A DNA stretch of 64,000 bases from Methylobacillus sp. (lineage in GTDB: Bacteria > Pseudomonadota > Gammaproteobacteria > Burkholderiales > Methylophilaceae), in contig JAITML010000033.1 in assembly GCA_031277395.1 (NCBI GenBank), positions 1 through 64,000 of the forward strand. Direction: 5' to 3'. The notes under the pieces were generated by a model, which was not told the DNA's origin, searched no databases, and saw only the letters and a list, made by a program, of their open reading frames with translations. How positions within the stretch are numbered: the first letter of the stretch is position 1; each line of letters begins with the position of its first letter. Of the stretch, positions 19,481-28,682 are shown in pieces. Made by a program: the position numbers and the translations under genes.

Positions 19481-20537
19481 GGCTCTCAAGGAACTGCGCG
19501 ACCAGATCGACGCGATCGACGACCAGATACTCAAGCTGGTGAGTGAGCGCGCCCGGATCGCGCGCGCCATCGGGCAGATCAAGGGTGATGCCGCAGTGCT
19601 GCGTCCCGAGCGTGAAGCACAGGTGTTGCGCCGCATGCAGGCGGATAATCCCGGCCCCTTGTCGGCAGAATCGGTGGCGCAGCTTTATACGGAAATCATG
19701 TCGCACTGCCGCGCGCAGGAAGCGCCGGTGTCGGTCGCCTATCTCGGGCCGGCGGGCACATTCAGCGAAGCCGCCGCGCTCAAGCGTTTCGGCCATGCAA
19801 GCAATGGCGTGGCTTGCGCGTCCATAGACGAAGTATTCCACGCAACGGAAACCGGCCAGGCCGATTATGGTGTGGTGCCTGTGGAAAATTCCACCGAAGG
19901 CGCAATAGGCCGTACCCTGGATTTGCTGCTGCAAAGCCCGCTTGGAATTTGCGGCGAAGTCATGTTGCCTGTGCATCAATGTCTGCTGTCGTCTGTGGCC
20001 GACATGAAAGACATCAAGCGCGTTTATTCGCATCCACAATCGCTCGGGCAATGCCAAAACTGGCTCAATGCAAATTTGCAGAATGCCGAACGTGTAGCCG
20101 TCGCAAGCAATGCGGAAGCCGCACGCCTCGCCGCCGAACAACCCGGTAGCGCCGCCGTCGCGGGTCAGCAGGCTGCCGAGCGTTTTGCGCTGCCTGTGCT
20201 CGCCGCGAACATTGAAGATGACGCGCGCAATACCACGCGCTTTCTCGTGATCGGCAATCAGGAGGTCGCGCCCAGTGGTCGCGATAAAACCTCGCTGGTC
20301 ATGTCCACCGCAAACCGCCCTGGTGCCGTGCATGATTTGCTGTCGCCGCTCGCGAAACACGGTGTCTCCATGACCAAACTGGAATCGCGTCCCGCGCGTT
20401 CCGGTCTGTGGGAATACGCGTTCTTTGTGGATATCGAAGGCCATCGACAAGATACGAAAGTGGCAACCGCGCTGGCCGAGTTGCAACAGGCAGCGGCATT
20501 TTTGAAAATACTCGGCTCCTATCCGACGGCAACTTGA
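19473..20537 (+). CDS. pheA: Chorismate mutase / prephenate dehydratase (P-protein)
   Basis: Bifunctional enzyme leading from chorismate to phenylpyruvate. The protein has 354 residues in three parts: an AroQ chorismate mutase helix bundle (about 1-85, [13 protein letters not shown]), a prephenate dehydratase domain (about 90-270, with the [12 protein letters not shown] and [12 protein letters not shown] motifs), and a C-terminal ACT domain (about 280-354) with the [14 protein letters not shown] segment that binds phenylalanine for feedback inhibition. ATG at 19473 is preferred over TTG at 19461. Confidence 0.97.
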   Translation: MDKALKELRDQIDAIDDQILKLVSERARIARAIGQIKGDAAVLRPEREAQVLRRMQADNPGPLSAESVAQLYTEIMSHCRAQEAPVSVAYLGPAGTFSEAAALKRFGHASNGVACASIDEVFHATETGQADYGVVPVENSTEGAIGRTLDLLLQSPLGICGEVMLPVHQCLLSSVADMKDIKRVYSHPQSLGQCQNWLNANLQNAERVAVASNAEAARLAAEQPGSAAVAGQQAAERFALPVLAANIEDDARNTTRFLVIGNQEVAPSGRDKTSLVMSTANRPGAVHDLLSPLAKHGVSMTKLESRPARSGLWEYAFFVDIEGHRQDTKVATALAELQQAAAFLKILGSYPTAT

Positions 20538-20546
20538 TTACAGCAT

Positions 20547-20576
20547 CCTCTCTCCCCTCAAGGGAGGGGGAGCAGG
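20547..20576. repeat. CT/GA-rich palindromic repeat between pheA and hisC
   Basis: Short member of the family at 182-298, with CTCTCCCCT facing AGGGAGGGG around a TCA loop. It lies in the 61-bp gap between pheA and hisC, so it would be transcribed if the two genes share a message. There is no T-run that would make it a clear terminator. Confidence 0.6.
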
Positions 20577-20598
20577 TTTTCTAAGTACAAGGTTCATC

Positions 20599-21705
20599 AT
20601 GAATTTCGCAGAATTCGCTCCCGACTACATTCGCTCCATCGCTCCCTATCAGCCTGGCAAGCCGATTTCGGAACTCGCGCGTGAACTGGGTCTGGACGAA
20701 GCGAACATCATCAAGCTCGCATCCAATGAAAACCCGCTTGGCATCAGCCCGCTCGCGAAGCAGGCAATTGCAGATGCGATGGCAGAGGCCGCGCTTTATC
20801 CCGATGGCAATGCCTTTGAATTGAAGCAGGTGATTTGCGCGAAATTCGGCGTGAGCGCCGCGCAAATCGTGCCGGGCAACGGTTCCAACGATGTGCTGGA
20901 AATCGCCGCGCGCGCTTTTCTCGCGCCGGGTGTGGAGGCTGTTTATTCGCAACATGCGTTTGCCGTGTATCCGCTGGTGACGCAGGCGACAGGCGCGAGC
21001 GGCATCAGTGTTCCAGCCAAAAATTTTGGTCATGATTTGCATGAGATGCGCGCCGCCGTTACAACAAAAACGCGCGTGCTGTTCATCGCGAACCCCAATA
21101 ATCCGACCGGCACACTGCTGGAAAAACTGGCGCTGCATGATTTTCTGCGCGACTTGCCGGAACATGTGCTGGTGGTGCTGGATGAAGCCTATGATGAATA
21201 TCTGCCGGATGACAAAAAGTCAGACAGCATTGCCTGGCTGCGCGAGTTTGATAATCTCATCGTGACGCGAACCTTGTCCAAGGCTTACGGGCTCGCAGGT
21301 TTGCGCGTCGGCTTCGCGCTTGCGCATCCGGCGGTGGCGGACATGATGAATCGCGTGCGCCAGCCCTTCAACGTCAACAGCCTCGCGCAAGCTGCCGCGA
21401 TTGCCGCGCTGAAGGACGACGATTTCGTGCGCCGCAGTCGCGATCTCAACGACGCGGGCATGCGTCAGATCACGGATGGCTTGAGTCAACTCGGGCTGCG
21501 CTACATTCCGTCTTTCGGCAACTTCGTGAGTTTTTACGTGGCGAATGCCGCTGCCGTGAATCAAAAGCTGCTGCAACGCGGTGTGATCGTGCGCCCGATT
21601 TTCGCTTATGAAATGCCGGACTGGCTGCGTGTGAGCATAGGACTGCCGCAAGAAAACGCGCGTTTTCTGGAAGCAATGCAGGCGATATTGGCGGAAGGCA
21701 ATTGA
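20599..21705 (+). CDS. hisC: Histidinol-phosphate aminotransferase
   Basis: PLP aminotransferase of histidine synthesis. The 368-residue protein has the substrate motif [12 protein letters not shown] near the N-terminus, [11 protein letters not shown], and the PLP lysine in [16 protein letters not shown] (near residue 230). Placed after pheA, it may be the HisC paralog that also acts on aromatic substrates, as suggested for the gyrA-serC-pheA-hisC supraoperon; the sequence alone cannot settle this. The tyrA and aroA genes that often follow are absent. Confidence 0.94.
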   Translation: MNFAEFAPDYIRSIAPYQPGKPISELARELGLDEANIIKLASNENPLGISPLAKQAIADAMAEAALYPDGNAFELKQVICAKFGVSAAQIVPGNGSNDVLEIAARAFLAPGVEAVYSQHAFAVYPLVTQATGASGISVPAKNFGHDLHEMRAAVTTKTRVLFIANPNNPTGTLLEKLALHDFLRDLPEHVLVVLDEAYDEYLPDDKKSDSIAWLREFDNLIVTRTLSKAYGLAGLRVGFALAHPAVADMMNRVRQPFNVNSLAQAAAIAALKDDDFVRRSRDLNDAGMRQITDGLSQLGLRYIPSFGNFVSFYVANAAAVNQKLLQRGVIVRPIFAYEMPDWLRVSIGLPQENARFLEAMQAILAEGN

Positions 21706-21719
21706 AATCAACGCATCAC

Positions 21720-21743
21720 GCATTCCTGCCTTCGCAGGGATGC
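21720..21743. repeat. Short hairpin repeat after hisC
   Basis: GCATTCCTGC (21720-21729) pairs with GCAGGGATGC (21734-21743) with one G-T pair and loop CTTC. It resembles the common proteobacterial intergenic repeats with ATTCCCGC/GCGGGAAT arms. No T-run follows, so terminator activity would be weak. Confidence 0.65.
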
Positions 21744-21787
21744 GAAAATAATCTGTCAATAATCTGAATTTTCCGGAGACTTTTCTT

Positions 21788-22690
21788 ATGGCCGGTGCCA
21801 GCCTGCTTGCTTTGCTTGACGACATTACCAGCGTTCTCGACGATGTGGCGACCATGACCAAGGTCGCGGCGAAGAAAACAACCGGCGTGCTCGGCGACGA
21901 TCTCGCGCTGAATGCGCAACAAGTGGCCGGTGTCCGTGCTGAGCGCGAGTTGCCGGTGGTATGGGCGGTCGCAGTCGGTTCATTGAAAAACAAGCTGATC
22001 CTGGTGCCGGCAGCGCTCGCGATCAGCGCATTTATCCCTTGGGCAGTGACGCCTTTGCTGATGCTGGGAGGTCTTTATCTATGCTTTGAAGGCGTCGAAA
22101 AACTTACCCACCGCTGGCTGCCGCATGGAGAAACCACTGACGGAAAAACGGAAGAGGCTGTTAATACCACGTCCGATATGGCGACATTCGAGGCGAAAAA
22201 AATCAAGGGCGCGATACGCACGGATTTTGTGCTTTCCGCCGAAATCATCGTGATTACCTTGGGTACGGTGGCCGGGCAGCCATTCATCACTCGGTTGATT
22301 GTGCTGGCCGGTATCGGCCTGCTGATGACTGTGGGTGTTTATGGTTTGGTCGCTGCCATCATCAAAATGGATGATGCCGGATTGAGTTTGCAGCGACGCT
22401 CCAACGCGCTGACTCAAGCTCTGGGAAGAGGCTTGCTGCTGGCGGCGCCGTGGTTGATGAAAACGCTGGCTGTGGTCGGCACGGCGGCGATGTTCATGGT
22501 TGGCGGCGGCATTCTCACGCACGGCCTGCCTTTTCTGCATCACGGAATCGCCACATTAGCCAGCGGCACAGGCTTTCTCGGCAGCATCGCAAAGTTGGCG
22601 TTTGATGTCACCGTCGGTATCATCGCTGGCGGCATGGTATTGCTGGTGGTTCAGGCGGCGGGCAAACTGCGTGGCGCGATGGGAGATTAA
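21788..22690 (+). CDS. DUF808 (YedI-like) inner membrane protein
   Basis: A 300-residue membrane protein of the DUF808/YedI family, whose function is unknown. The N-terminus (MAGASLLALLDDITSVLDDVATM, then KKTTGVLGDDLALNAQQV) is the family signature, followed by about six hydrophobic segments (around 72-88, 92-105, 150-170, 172-192, 220-245 and 270-290). A GGAG ribosome site precedes the ATG. It occupies the place where tyrA would be expected after hisC and is convergent with bamD. Confidence 0.9.
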   Translation: MAGASLLALLDDITSVLDDVATMTKVAAKKTTGVLGDDLALNAQQVAGVRAERELPVVWAVAVGSLKNKLILVPAALAISAFIPWAVTPLLMLGGLYLCFEGVEKLTHRWLPHGETTDGKTEEAVNTTSDMATFEAKKIKGAIRTDFVLSAEIIVITLGTVAGQPFITRLIVLAGIGLLMTVGVYGLVAAIIKMDDAGLSLQRRSNALTQALGRGLLLAAPWLMKTLAVVGTAAMFMVGGGILTHGLPFLHHGIATLASGTGFLGSIAKLAFDVTVGIIAGGMVLLVVQAAGKLRGAMGD

Positions 22691-22700
22691 GGAAGTTCAT

Positions 22701-22723
22701 CGCTCTCATTTTTGGTGAGAGCG
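22701..22723. other. Stem-loop between convergent DUF808 gene and bamD
   Basis: Perfect 8-bp stem CGCTCTCA (22701-22708) and TGAGAGCG (22716-22723) with a TTTTTGG loop. It is placed where transcripts of the two convergent genes would end, but lacks a T-run on either side, so it may stabilise ends rather than terminate. Confidence 0.5.
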
Positions 22724-22757
22724 AAGCCTGGATGTTCAGAGCGAAGGAGGAGGGCGC

Positions 22758-23558
22758 TTACAAACTCTCCCAGAATTTCCACCATGATTTTTCTTCCGGC
22801 GGAGCGGCTTTGCCGCTGAATTTGCTGTTGGGGTAATTGGTTTTGAGCACGCGCAGCGCGTCTTGCTTGAGATCCTCAATACCGAGCAAATCATAGGCGC
22901 TGATCATGGTGACCAGAGCTTCTTCGACGGCCGGAGTTTGCGGATAGGTTTCGATCACATATTTGCAGCGGTTAACGGCGGCGACGTAGGCTTCGCGTTT
23001 CATGTAGTAGCGGGCGACGTACATTTCATGTGCGGCGAGCGTATTGACCAGATAGGTCATGCGCAGGGTCGCGTCCTTGACGTAGCGGCTGTTGGGGAAG
23101 CGGGTCACGAGCTCCTTGAACGACATGAAGGAGGTACGCAGGGTATTGGGGTCGCGGTCGGCGATTTCCTGATGGGTCAGTTTTTCCACGGTCCCGCGCT
23201 CGTTGAAGGTGGCGAGGCCTTTGAGATAATACAAGTAATCCACATTGGGATGATTGGGGTGCAGCTTGATAAAGCGGTCGGCGGCGGATACGGCGGAAGC
23301 GACTTCGCCTTTTTTGTAATAGGCATAGGCGATTTCGAGCTCGGCCTGAAGCGCGTAGCGGCCATGCGGGTAGCGTGATCCCAGCTTTTGGTAAAGCTCG
23401 ATGGCTTTGTCGTAATCACGCGAATTCAAGGCCAATTCCGCCTCGCTGCTCAGACGTTCCGCTGACCAGCCACGGGTTTCATCCACTTCGGTCGGATCGC
23501 CGAAAAGGGCGCAACCGCAGAGGAACAGAAGCAGAATTAAAGCTACACTACGTTTCAT
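22758..23558 (-). CDS. bamD: Outer membrane assembly lipoprotein BamD (ComL)
   Basis: Essential lipoprotein of the BAM complex that inserts beta-barrel proteins in the outer membrane. The 266-residue precursor starts at the ATG at 23558, giving a signal peptide ending in the lipobox LCGC (lipidated Cys16). Five TPR motifs follow, including RDYDKAIELYQKLGSRYPHGRYA and KAYYKKGEVASAVSAADRF-like repeats. A TTG 15 bases upstream is the alternative start. The gene is divergent from rluD, a pairing common in Beta- and Gammaproteobacteria. Confidence 0.95.
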   Translation of the reverse strand: MKRSVALILLLFLCGCALFGDPTEVDETRGWSAERLSSEAELALNSRDYDKAIELYQKLGSRYPHGRYALQAELEIAYAYYKKGEVASAVSAADRFIKLHPNHPNVDYLYYLKGLATFNERGTVEKLTHQEIADRDPNTLRTSFMSFKELVTRFPNSRYVKDATLRMTYLVNTLAAHEMYVARYYMKREAYVAAVNRCKYVIETYPQTPAVEEALVTMISAYDLLGIEDLKQDALRVLKTNYPNSKFSGKAAPPEEKSWWKFWESL

Positions 23559-23595
23559 GGAAGTGATTCCCAAAAGATTTCAGCGATTATAACCG

Positions 23596-24636
23596 ATGAC
23601 CCAGACACAGCCTATTACCCTGACCATCCCGTCCGACCTCGCTGGCTCGCGGCTGGATCAGGCTTTGCCCAAACTGTTGCCCGACTATTCCCGCGCGCGT
23701 TTGCAAGCCTGGATCAAGGAAGGTCTTGTGCGCATGGACGGCGAAACCGCGATTGCCAAACAAAAGGTCTGGGGCGGAGAAAACATTGCCGTGCAGCCGC
23801 AAGCCGCGCCGGAGGAGATGGCGTTTTCCCCCGAAGATATCGCGCTTGATATTGTTTACGAGGATGATCACATCATCGTCATCAACAAACCGGCGGGGAT
23901 GGTGGTGCATCCGGCAGCAGGCAACTGGCAGGGAACGCTGCTCAACGCCTTGCTGCATCACGCACCGCAGGTCAGGGATCTGCCGCGCGCGGGCATAGTT
24001 CATCGCCTCGACAAGGAAACCAGCGGGCTGCTGGTCGCGACCAAAACCATTGCCGCGCAAACCAGTCTCGTGCGCCAGTTGCAGGCGCGCACGGTCAAGC
24101 GTGAATACCGCGCGATTGTTTGGGGTGAGGTGTGGAAAAACGGCAAGGTGGAAACCGAAATTGGCCGCGATCCGCGCGCGCGGACGCGCATGGCGGTCAC
24201 GCGCACAGGCGGCAAATCCGCAATCACGCACTATGAAGTGCTGGAACGTTTCGCCACGCACACGTATCTGCGCTGCCGTCTCGAAACCGGTCGCACGCAC
24301 CAGATTCGCGTCCACATGCAGCACATTGGTGCGCCGCTGGTCGGCGATCCGGTTTATGGCATGAAGGGCATCATCCCGCATCGCGTAATGACGCAAACAC
24401 TGCGCGATATTCTCAAAAATTTTAAACGTCAGGCACTCCATGCCGTTCGCCTCGGCCTTGTTCATCCCGCAACGGGTGAGATGATGGAATGGCAGACGGA
24501 ACTGCCTGCCGACATGAAGATGCTGCTTGAAGCCATGCGCCACGGGGATGATGAAGCGGCTATTGAGGAAGATTTCGAGTTGGCCTGGAATGATGCCGAA
24601 GAGGATGACGAAGATTTCGAGGATGAAGAAGAATGA
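23596..24636 (+). CDS. rluD: 23S rRNA pseudouridine(1911/1915/1917) synthase
   Basis: Modifies helix 69 of 23S rRNA. The 346-residue protein has an N-terminal S4 RNA-binding domain (about 15-75) and a RluA-family catalytic domain with the aspartate in HRLDKETSGLLV (near residue 138). The C-terminus is unusually acidic: the last 45 residues are mostly Glu and Asp, with DDEAAIEED and EDDEDFEDEEE. Divergent from bamD, and the stop overlaps the pgeF start by four bases (ATGA). Confidence 0.95.
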   Translation: MTQTQPITLTIPSDLAGSRLDQALPKLLPDYSRARLQAWIKEGLVRMDGETAIAKQKVWGGENIAVQPQAAPEEMAFSPEDIALDIVYEDDHIIVINKPAGMVVHPAAGNWQGTLLNALLHHAPQVRDLPRAGIVHRLDKETSGLLVATKTIAAQTSLVRQLQARTVKREYRAIVWGEVWKNGKVETEIGRDPRARTRMAVTRTGGKSAITHYEVLERFATHTYLRCRLETGRTHQIRVHMQHIGAPLVGDPVYGMKGIIPHRVMTQTLRDILKNFKRQALHAVRLGLVHPATGEMMEWQTELPADMKMLLEAMRHGDDEAAIEEDFELAWNDAEEDDEDFEDEEE

Positions 24637-25361
24637 ATTTCATCATCCCCGATTGGCCTGCGCCAACGCGGGTTCGCGCGATCCAGACCACGCGGCAGGG
24701 CGGACTGAGCAAGCCGCCTTGCGACAGCCTCAACTTCGGCCTGCATGTGGGTGACGATCCCCACACGGTCGCGAAAAATCGCAATCTGCTCAACACGATT
24801 TGTCCGAGCGAACCGGTCTGGCTGGAACAAGTGCACGGCACGACCGTGGTGCTTGCGGAAACCGCCGGATGTGTTCCGCAAGCCGATGCCTGCATCACGC
24901 GCACGACCAACACTGTTTGCGCCGTGATGACGGCGGATTGCCTGCCGGTGTTTCTGTGCGATGACGCAGGCGCCGTCGCAGGCATTGCCCACGCAGGCTG
25001 GCGCGGCCTTGCCTCGGGTGTTATAGAAAAAACCGTGAGCGCGATGAATGTTACGCCATCATCGCTCATGGCCTGGCTGGGGCCCGCCATCGGCGTGCAA
25101 GCCTTCGAAGTCGGCGCGGAAGTGCGTGAAATTTTTTTGCAGCACAGCGCGAATGCCGAATCCGCCTTTGCCGCGCGCGGCGAAAAATATCTGGCCGACA
25201 TTTATCTGCTCACGCGACAACGCCTGCAAGCGCTGGGGATCACGCGTATTTACGGTGGCGATTTCTGCACCTTTACCGATGCTGAACGTTTTTTCTCCTA
25301 TCGTCGCGATGGTCGCACGGGGCGCATGGCTTCGCTGATTTGGTTGACAGGCACCGTATAA
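24633..25361 (+). CDS. pgeF: Peptidoglycan editing factor PgeF (YfiH/YlmD, laccase-domain)
   Basis: The 242-residue protein belongs to the DUF152/laccase-domain family. E. coli YfiH (PgeF) removes wrongly inserted serine from peptidoglycan precursors. Metal-binding signatures are visible: QVHGTTVV, TADCLPVFL, GIAHAGWRGLA and the C-terminal CTFTDAERFFSYRRDG, with conserved His and Cys residues. bamD-rluD-pgeF is a standard cluster. Start overlaps rluD. Confidence 0.92.
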   Translation: MNFIIPDWPAPTRVRAIQTTRQGGLSKPPCDSLNFGLHVGDDPHTVAKNRNLLNTICPSEPVWLEQVHGTTVVLAETAGCVPQADACITRTTNTVCAVMTADCLPVFLCDDAGAVAGIAHAGWRGLASGVIEKTVSAMNVTPSSLMAWLGPAIGVQAFEVGAEVREIFLQHSANAESAFAARGEKYLADIYLLTRQRLQALGITRIYGGDFCTFTDAERFFSYRRDGRTGRMASLIWLTGTV

Positions 25362-25392
25362 TGTTCACGATTTTCATCCTCCAGAATATGTC

Positions 25393-26175
25393 ATGTCCGT
25401 TTTAAGCTGGATACTTGTCGCAAGCCTGTTCGGCGGCTTTCTCAGTGTGGCTTTGGCCGGGTTGGTGGCGCTCAACGCGCGCGCCAACTGGGTTTCCATG
25501 CTTGTCAGTTATGCGATAGGCGCGCTGCTGGGGGCGGTGTTTCTGGAGATTTTGCCGCATGCGTTTGAGCATTCCGGCGATGTGAAGGCGGTGGCGACCA
25601 CGGTATTGTTCGGCATACTGCTGTTTTTCGTGCTGGAAAAACTGGTGTTGTGGCGCCATTGTCACGGCGACGATTGCGAGGCGCATGCGGTGCCCGCGCA
25701 CGATCACGGAAATGATCATGGCCGCAGCGGTCTCATGATCATGATAGGCGATACCTTTCATAATTTTGTGGACGGCATCCTCATCGCAGCCGCGTTCATG
25801 ACGGATTTCAAGCTGGGCGCAGTGACGGCGCTGGCGATCATCGCGCACGAAATTCCGCAGGAAGTGGGTGATTTTCTCATCCTGCTGCATTCCGGTTACA
25901 CCAAGCGGCAGGCGCTGGTGTTCAATCTGCTTTCCAGTCTCGCGACGGTGCTGGGCGGCGTGATCGCGTACTTCGCGCTCAAGTCCGTGCAGGGCTGGAT
26001 ACCCATCATTCTCGGTTTTGCGGCGGCGAGCATGATTTATGTTGCGGTTGCCGACCTTATCCCCGGCTTGCATAAACGCCCGGAATTGCGCGCTACCGTG
26101 CAGCAGGTAAGTTTGATCGCGCTCGGTATCGCTTCAATCTGGTTCACCGAAATTCTGCTCGGGGAGTATGCGTAA
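25393..26175 (+). CDS. ZIP family metal transporter
   Basis: A 260-residue inner-membrane protein with about eight transmembrane helices, matching ZIP-type divalent metal permeases. The central transport motifs are present: GDTFHNFVDGILIAAAF on helix 4 and AIIAHEIPQEVGDF on helix 5, with the His, Asn, Asp and Glu that line the metal path. A His-rich cytoplasmic loop (about residues 93-112, with HCHGDDCEAH and HDHGNDHG) lies between helices 3 and 4. Substrate (Zn, Fe or Mn) cannot be told from sequence. It starts 31 bp after pgeF. Confidence 0.92.
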   Translation: MSVLSWILVASLFGGFLSVALAGLVALNARANWVSMLVSYAIGALLGAVFLEILPHAFEHSGDVKAVATTVLFGILLFFVLEKLVLWRHCHGDDCEAHAVPAHDHGNDHGRSGLMIMIGDTFHNFVDGILIAAAFMTDFKLGAVTALAIIAHEIPQEVGDFLILLHSGYTKRQALVFNLLSSLATVLGGVIAYFALKSVQGWIPIILGFAAASMIYVAVADLIPGLHKRPELRATVQQVSLIALGIASIWFTEILLGEYA

Positions 26176-26205
26176 GAATATCGGTTATCTTCGACGAAGT
26201 TACTG

Positions 26206-26775
26206 TTACTCGACGTGCGCTTTTCCCAGTTCTGCCGGAGCGATATACAGGGGATACAAGGTCGATTCTTCCTGCTGAATGCGCTCGATCAGCACTTTCC
26301 CCAACTGGTCGAGATCGGCGATAAAGCTTGAGCTCAGCGCGTGATTTTTTCCCAGCGCGTTGTACTTATCCAGAAAACCCAGCACATCATGGCCGATTGA
26401 GGCCATTTCCTTATGCATGTTGCGCATCATGGTATGGTTGAAGTCATTATTGGCGAGCGCGTTTTCCAGATAAACATAAAGCCGGATTTCTTCCGTCAGC
26501 AGGTGCGCTTGAATTTCCTTTTTGAACTGGTCCAGGTTTTCCGTGGTATGCGCCGTGTCGCCTGCCACAAAGGCATTGCGGGTCGCGGTAAACAGCGCGA
26601 GCAGTTTGCGATGATCGGCCAGCAAGCGCTCAATGAGATGGTCGTCATAGGCAATGCGCGTTCCCGGTGCGTAGTGTGGTGATGCCGATGGTTGTGGTGG
26701 CGGAGTCTTGTCCGAAAAGGTCTTTGTTCCCTTCGCCTCTTGTTCAAGGCCGAATAATCTTGTCCAAAAGCCCAT
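26206..26775 (-). CDS. Hemerythrin-like HHE-domain protein
   Basis: A 189-residue soluble protein. After a short N-terminal segment (MGFWTRLFGLEQEAKG) and a Pro/Ser linker comes a four-helix HHE cation-binding domain (about 50-185) with likely ligands in DDHLIERLLADHRKL, HLLTEEIRLYVYLE, HTMMRNMHKEM and QQEESTLYPLY. Such proteins bind non-haem di-iron and act in oxygen, nitric oxide or iron handling. The ATG at 26775 is preceded by GGGGGAG, much better than the longer TTG/ATG options upstream. It is convergent with the ZIP gene. Upstream is AT-rich DNA with a GTGATTATCAC dyad at 26824-26834 that may be an operator. Confidence 0.8.
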   Translation of the reverse strand: MGFWTRLFGLEQEAKGTKTFSDKTPPPQPSASPHYAPGTRIAYDDHLIERLLADHRKLLALFTATRNAFVAGDTAHTTENLDQFKKEIQAHLLTEEIRLYVYLENALANNDFNHTMMRNMHKEMASIGHDVLGFLDKYNALGKNHALSSSFIADLDQLGKVLIERIQQEESTLYPLYIAPAELGKAHVE

Positions 26776-26982
26776 GATACTCCCCCATATAATTGAAAAA
26801 TATAAATCTAATCCTGATATTTTGTGATTATCACCAATAAATTGAAACATGCAATAATCCTTTCAGGCTAGGCCATATTGTCAGGTTGATGCCGCACCGC
26901 GCAGGCCGACGAGCCTGAATCAGGGAAACTCGTCTCCGATCATGGGTCAGCGGTATAATCCACGCTTTTTCCGCAATTCAGT

Positions 26983-28299
26983 ATGGCTAAACCTATTCCC
27001 CAAGTCGGTTTTGTTTCTCTCGGTTGCCCCAAGGCGTCTTCCGATTCCGAGCGCATCCTGACGCAGTTGCGCGCCGAGGGTTATGCGATCACCGGCAGCT
27101 ATCACGATGCCGATCTGGTGGTGGTCAATACTTGCGGTTTCATTGATTCCGCGGTGGAAGAATCTCTCGATGCCATCGGTGAGGCGCTCGCGGAAAATGG
27201 CAAGGTGATCGTGACGGGCTGCCTCGGCGCCAAGCGCGAGGTGGTGCGCGATGCGCATCCCGGCGTGCTTGCGGTCACCGGTCCGCATGCGCTGGAGGAG
27301 GTGATGGCGGCCGTGCACGCACACAGCCCCAAACCGCATGATCCATACAGCGATCTGGTTCCGCCGCAAGGTGTGCGTCTCACACCGCAGCATTACGCGT
27401 ATCTCAAGATTTCCGAAGGCTGCAATCATCGCTGCACCTTCTGCATCATTCCAAGTCTGCGTGGCGATCTGGTCAGCCGGCCCATCGGTGATGTCATGCG
27501 CGAGGCAGAAAATCTTGTGAACGCGGGCGTGCGCGAACTGCTGGTGATTTCGCAGGATACTTCCGCTTACGGTGTCGATGTGAAATATCGTACCGGTTTC
27601 TGGGACGGGCGGCCGCTCAAGACGCGCATGACCGAACTGGTGAACGCGCTCGCGGATTTTGGCGTGTGGGTGCGTCTGCATTATGTGTATCCGTATCCGC
27701 ACGTGGATGAGGTGATTCCACTCATGGCGGACGGAAAAATACTGCCCTATCTCGATGTGCCGTTCCAGCACGCGAGTCCGCGCGTGCTGCGTGCGATGAA
27801 ACGTCCGGCCAGCGGCGAGAACAATCTCGCGCGCATCCGTGCCTGGCGTGAGATCTGCCCTGAGATCACGTTGCGCAGCACCTTTATTGTCGGTTTTCCC
27901 GGCGAGACCGAGGAAGATTTTTGTGAATTGCTGGATTTCATGCAGGAGGCGCAACTGGATCGCGTCGGCTGTTTCGCCTATTCGCCGGTCGAGGGTGCTG
28001 TAGCCAATGCCTTGCCGGGTGCGGTACCGGAGGAGGTAAAACAGGAACGCCTCGCGCGTTTCATGGAATTGCAATCCGGCATCAGCAAACAAAAGTTGCA
28101 GGACAAGATCGGCCAGACCATGCAGGTGCTGGTCGATGCGGCGGACGAGGAAAATGTCGTGGGCCGCAGCGCCGCAGACGCGCCGGAAATCGACGGCGTG
28201 GTATATCTGGAGGGCGGCGCAGGGTTGTTTCCGGGTGATCTGGTTGAGGTAAAAATTATTGATGCCGACGAACATGATTTGTTCGCCGGACCTGCATGA
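26983..28299 (+). CDS. rimO: Ribosomal protein S12 methylthiotransferase
   Basis: Radical-SAM enzyme that adds a methylthio group to Asp89 of ribosomal protein S12. The 438-residue protein has the N-terminal UPF0004 domain with three cluster cysteines ([15 protein letters not shown] and TGCLGAK), the radical-SAM motif CNHRCTFC (near residue 150), and a C-terminal TRAM domain. RimO rather than MiaB is indicated by the [10 protein letters not shown] opening and the [14 protein letters not shown] sequence. A perfect TATAAT lies at 26954-26959, 23 bp before the ATG, without a good -35. Confidence 0.96.
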   Translation: MAKPIPQVGFVSLGCPKASSDSERILTQLRAEGYAITGSYHDADLVVVNTCGFIDSAVEESLDAIGEALAENGKVIVTGCLGAKREVVRDAHPGVLAVTGPHALEEVMAAVHAHSPKPHDPYSDLVPPQGVRLTPQHYAYLKISEGCNHRCTFCIIPSLRGDLVSRPIGDVMREAENLVNAGVRELLVISQDTSAYGVDVKYRTGFWDGRPLKTRMTELVNALADFGVWVRLHYVYPYPHVDEVIPLMADGKILPYLDVPFQHASPRVLRAMKRPASGENNLARIRAWREICPEITLRSTFIVGFPGETEEDFCELLDFMQEAQLDRVGCFAYSPVEGAVANALPGAVPEEVKQERLARFMELQSGISKQKLQDKIGQTMQVLVDAADEENVVGRSAADAPEIDGVVYLEGGAGLFPGDLVEVKIIDADEHDLFAGPA

Positions 28300-28301
28300 A
28301 G

Positions 28302-28379
28302 CAGGTTTCAGACTACAGCTTACAGTCGCTGTACGGCTGTGCCGCGCTGGTGTTTGGGTTTACTGATCCCTGAAACCTG
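28302..28379. repeat. Palindromic repeat element after rimO
   Basis: Outer arms CAGGTTTCAG (28302-28311) and CTGAAACCTG (28370-28379) are perfect 10-bp complements and enclose a CGGCTGTGCCG core. The element shares the core and the CTGATCCCTGA segment with 40187-40246 after nosL, and the CAG-GGTT type segment with 15601-15642. It overlaps the 3' end of the small minus-strand gene at 28320. Confidence 0.7.
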
Positions 28380-28682
28380 TATCCTGACAGGTTTTTCGCA
28401 GTCGGCGCGACCTTCGAGAAAATCCAGAGTGTAGGGACAGCGATTGGGGCGGATGCCCGCGCGTTTTTTGGTTTGACGACCGATGCTTACAAAAGGGCGT
28501 TCGCTGATGAGTTCGTAACCCGATTGCCGCAGCTTTTCAGCCGAGGTCTCGAACAGGCTGAGAGGGTTGTCGATATTTTGCAGGGTCACGCTTTTTTTCG
28601 TGACCTTGAGCACGTTGTACATGCTGAGTTTACCGGCGCGGCGCTTGCCGTAGATTTCGCCTGCTTTTACGATCATATCCAT
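28320..28682 (-). CDS. Small hypothetical protein
   Basis: A 120-residue basic soluble protein that I do not recognise. The first two thirds (IYGKRRAGKLSMYNVL, TKKSVTLQNIDNPLSLFET) look like an ordinary folded domain, possibly a small beta-barrel, while the last 30 codons run into the palindromic repeat, so the natural C-terminus may have been changed by the repeat. There is no signal peptide or membrane segment. Two ATG codons (28682 and 28676) could start it. It is convergent with rimO and divergent from the sugar dehydratase gene. Confidence 0.5.
   Translation of the reverse strand: MDMIVKAGEIYGKRRAGKLSMYNVLKVTKKSVTLQNIDNPLSLFETSAEKLRQSGYELISERPFVSIGRQTKKRAGIRPNRCPYTLDFLEGRADCEKPVRIQVSGISKPKHQRGTAVQRL
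28373..28394 (+). terminator. Possible rimO terminator
   Basis: AAACCTGT (28373-28380) pairs with ACAGGTTT (28387-28394) around ATCCTG, with T continuing to 28396. It faces the direction of rimO and lies 74 bp past its stop. The left arm is also part of the larger repeat hairpin (28370-28379), so the two folds exclude each other. Confidence 0.5.
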
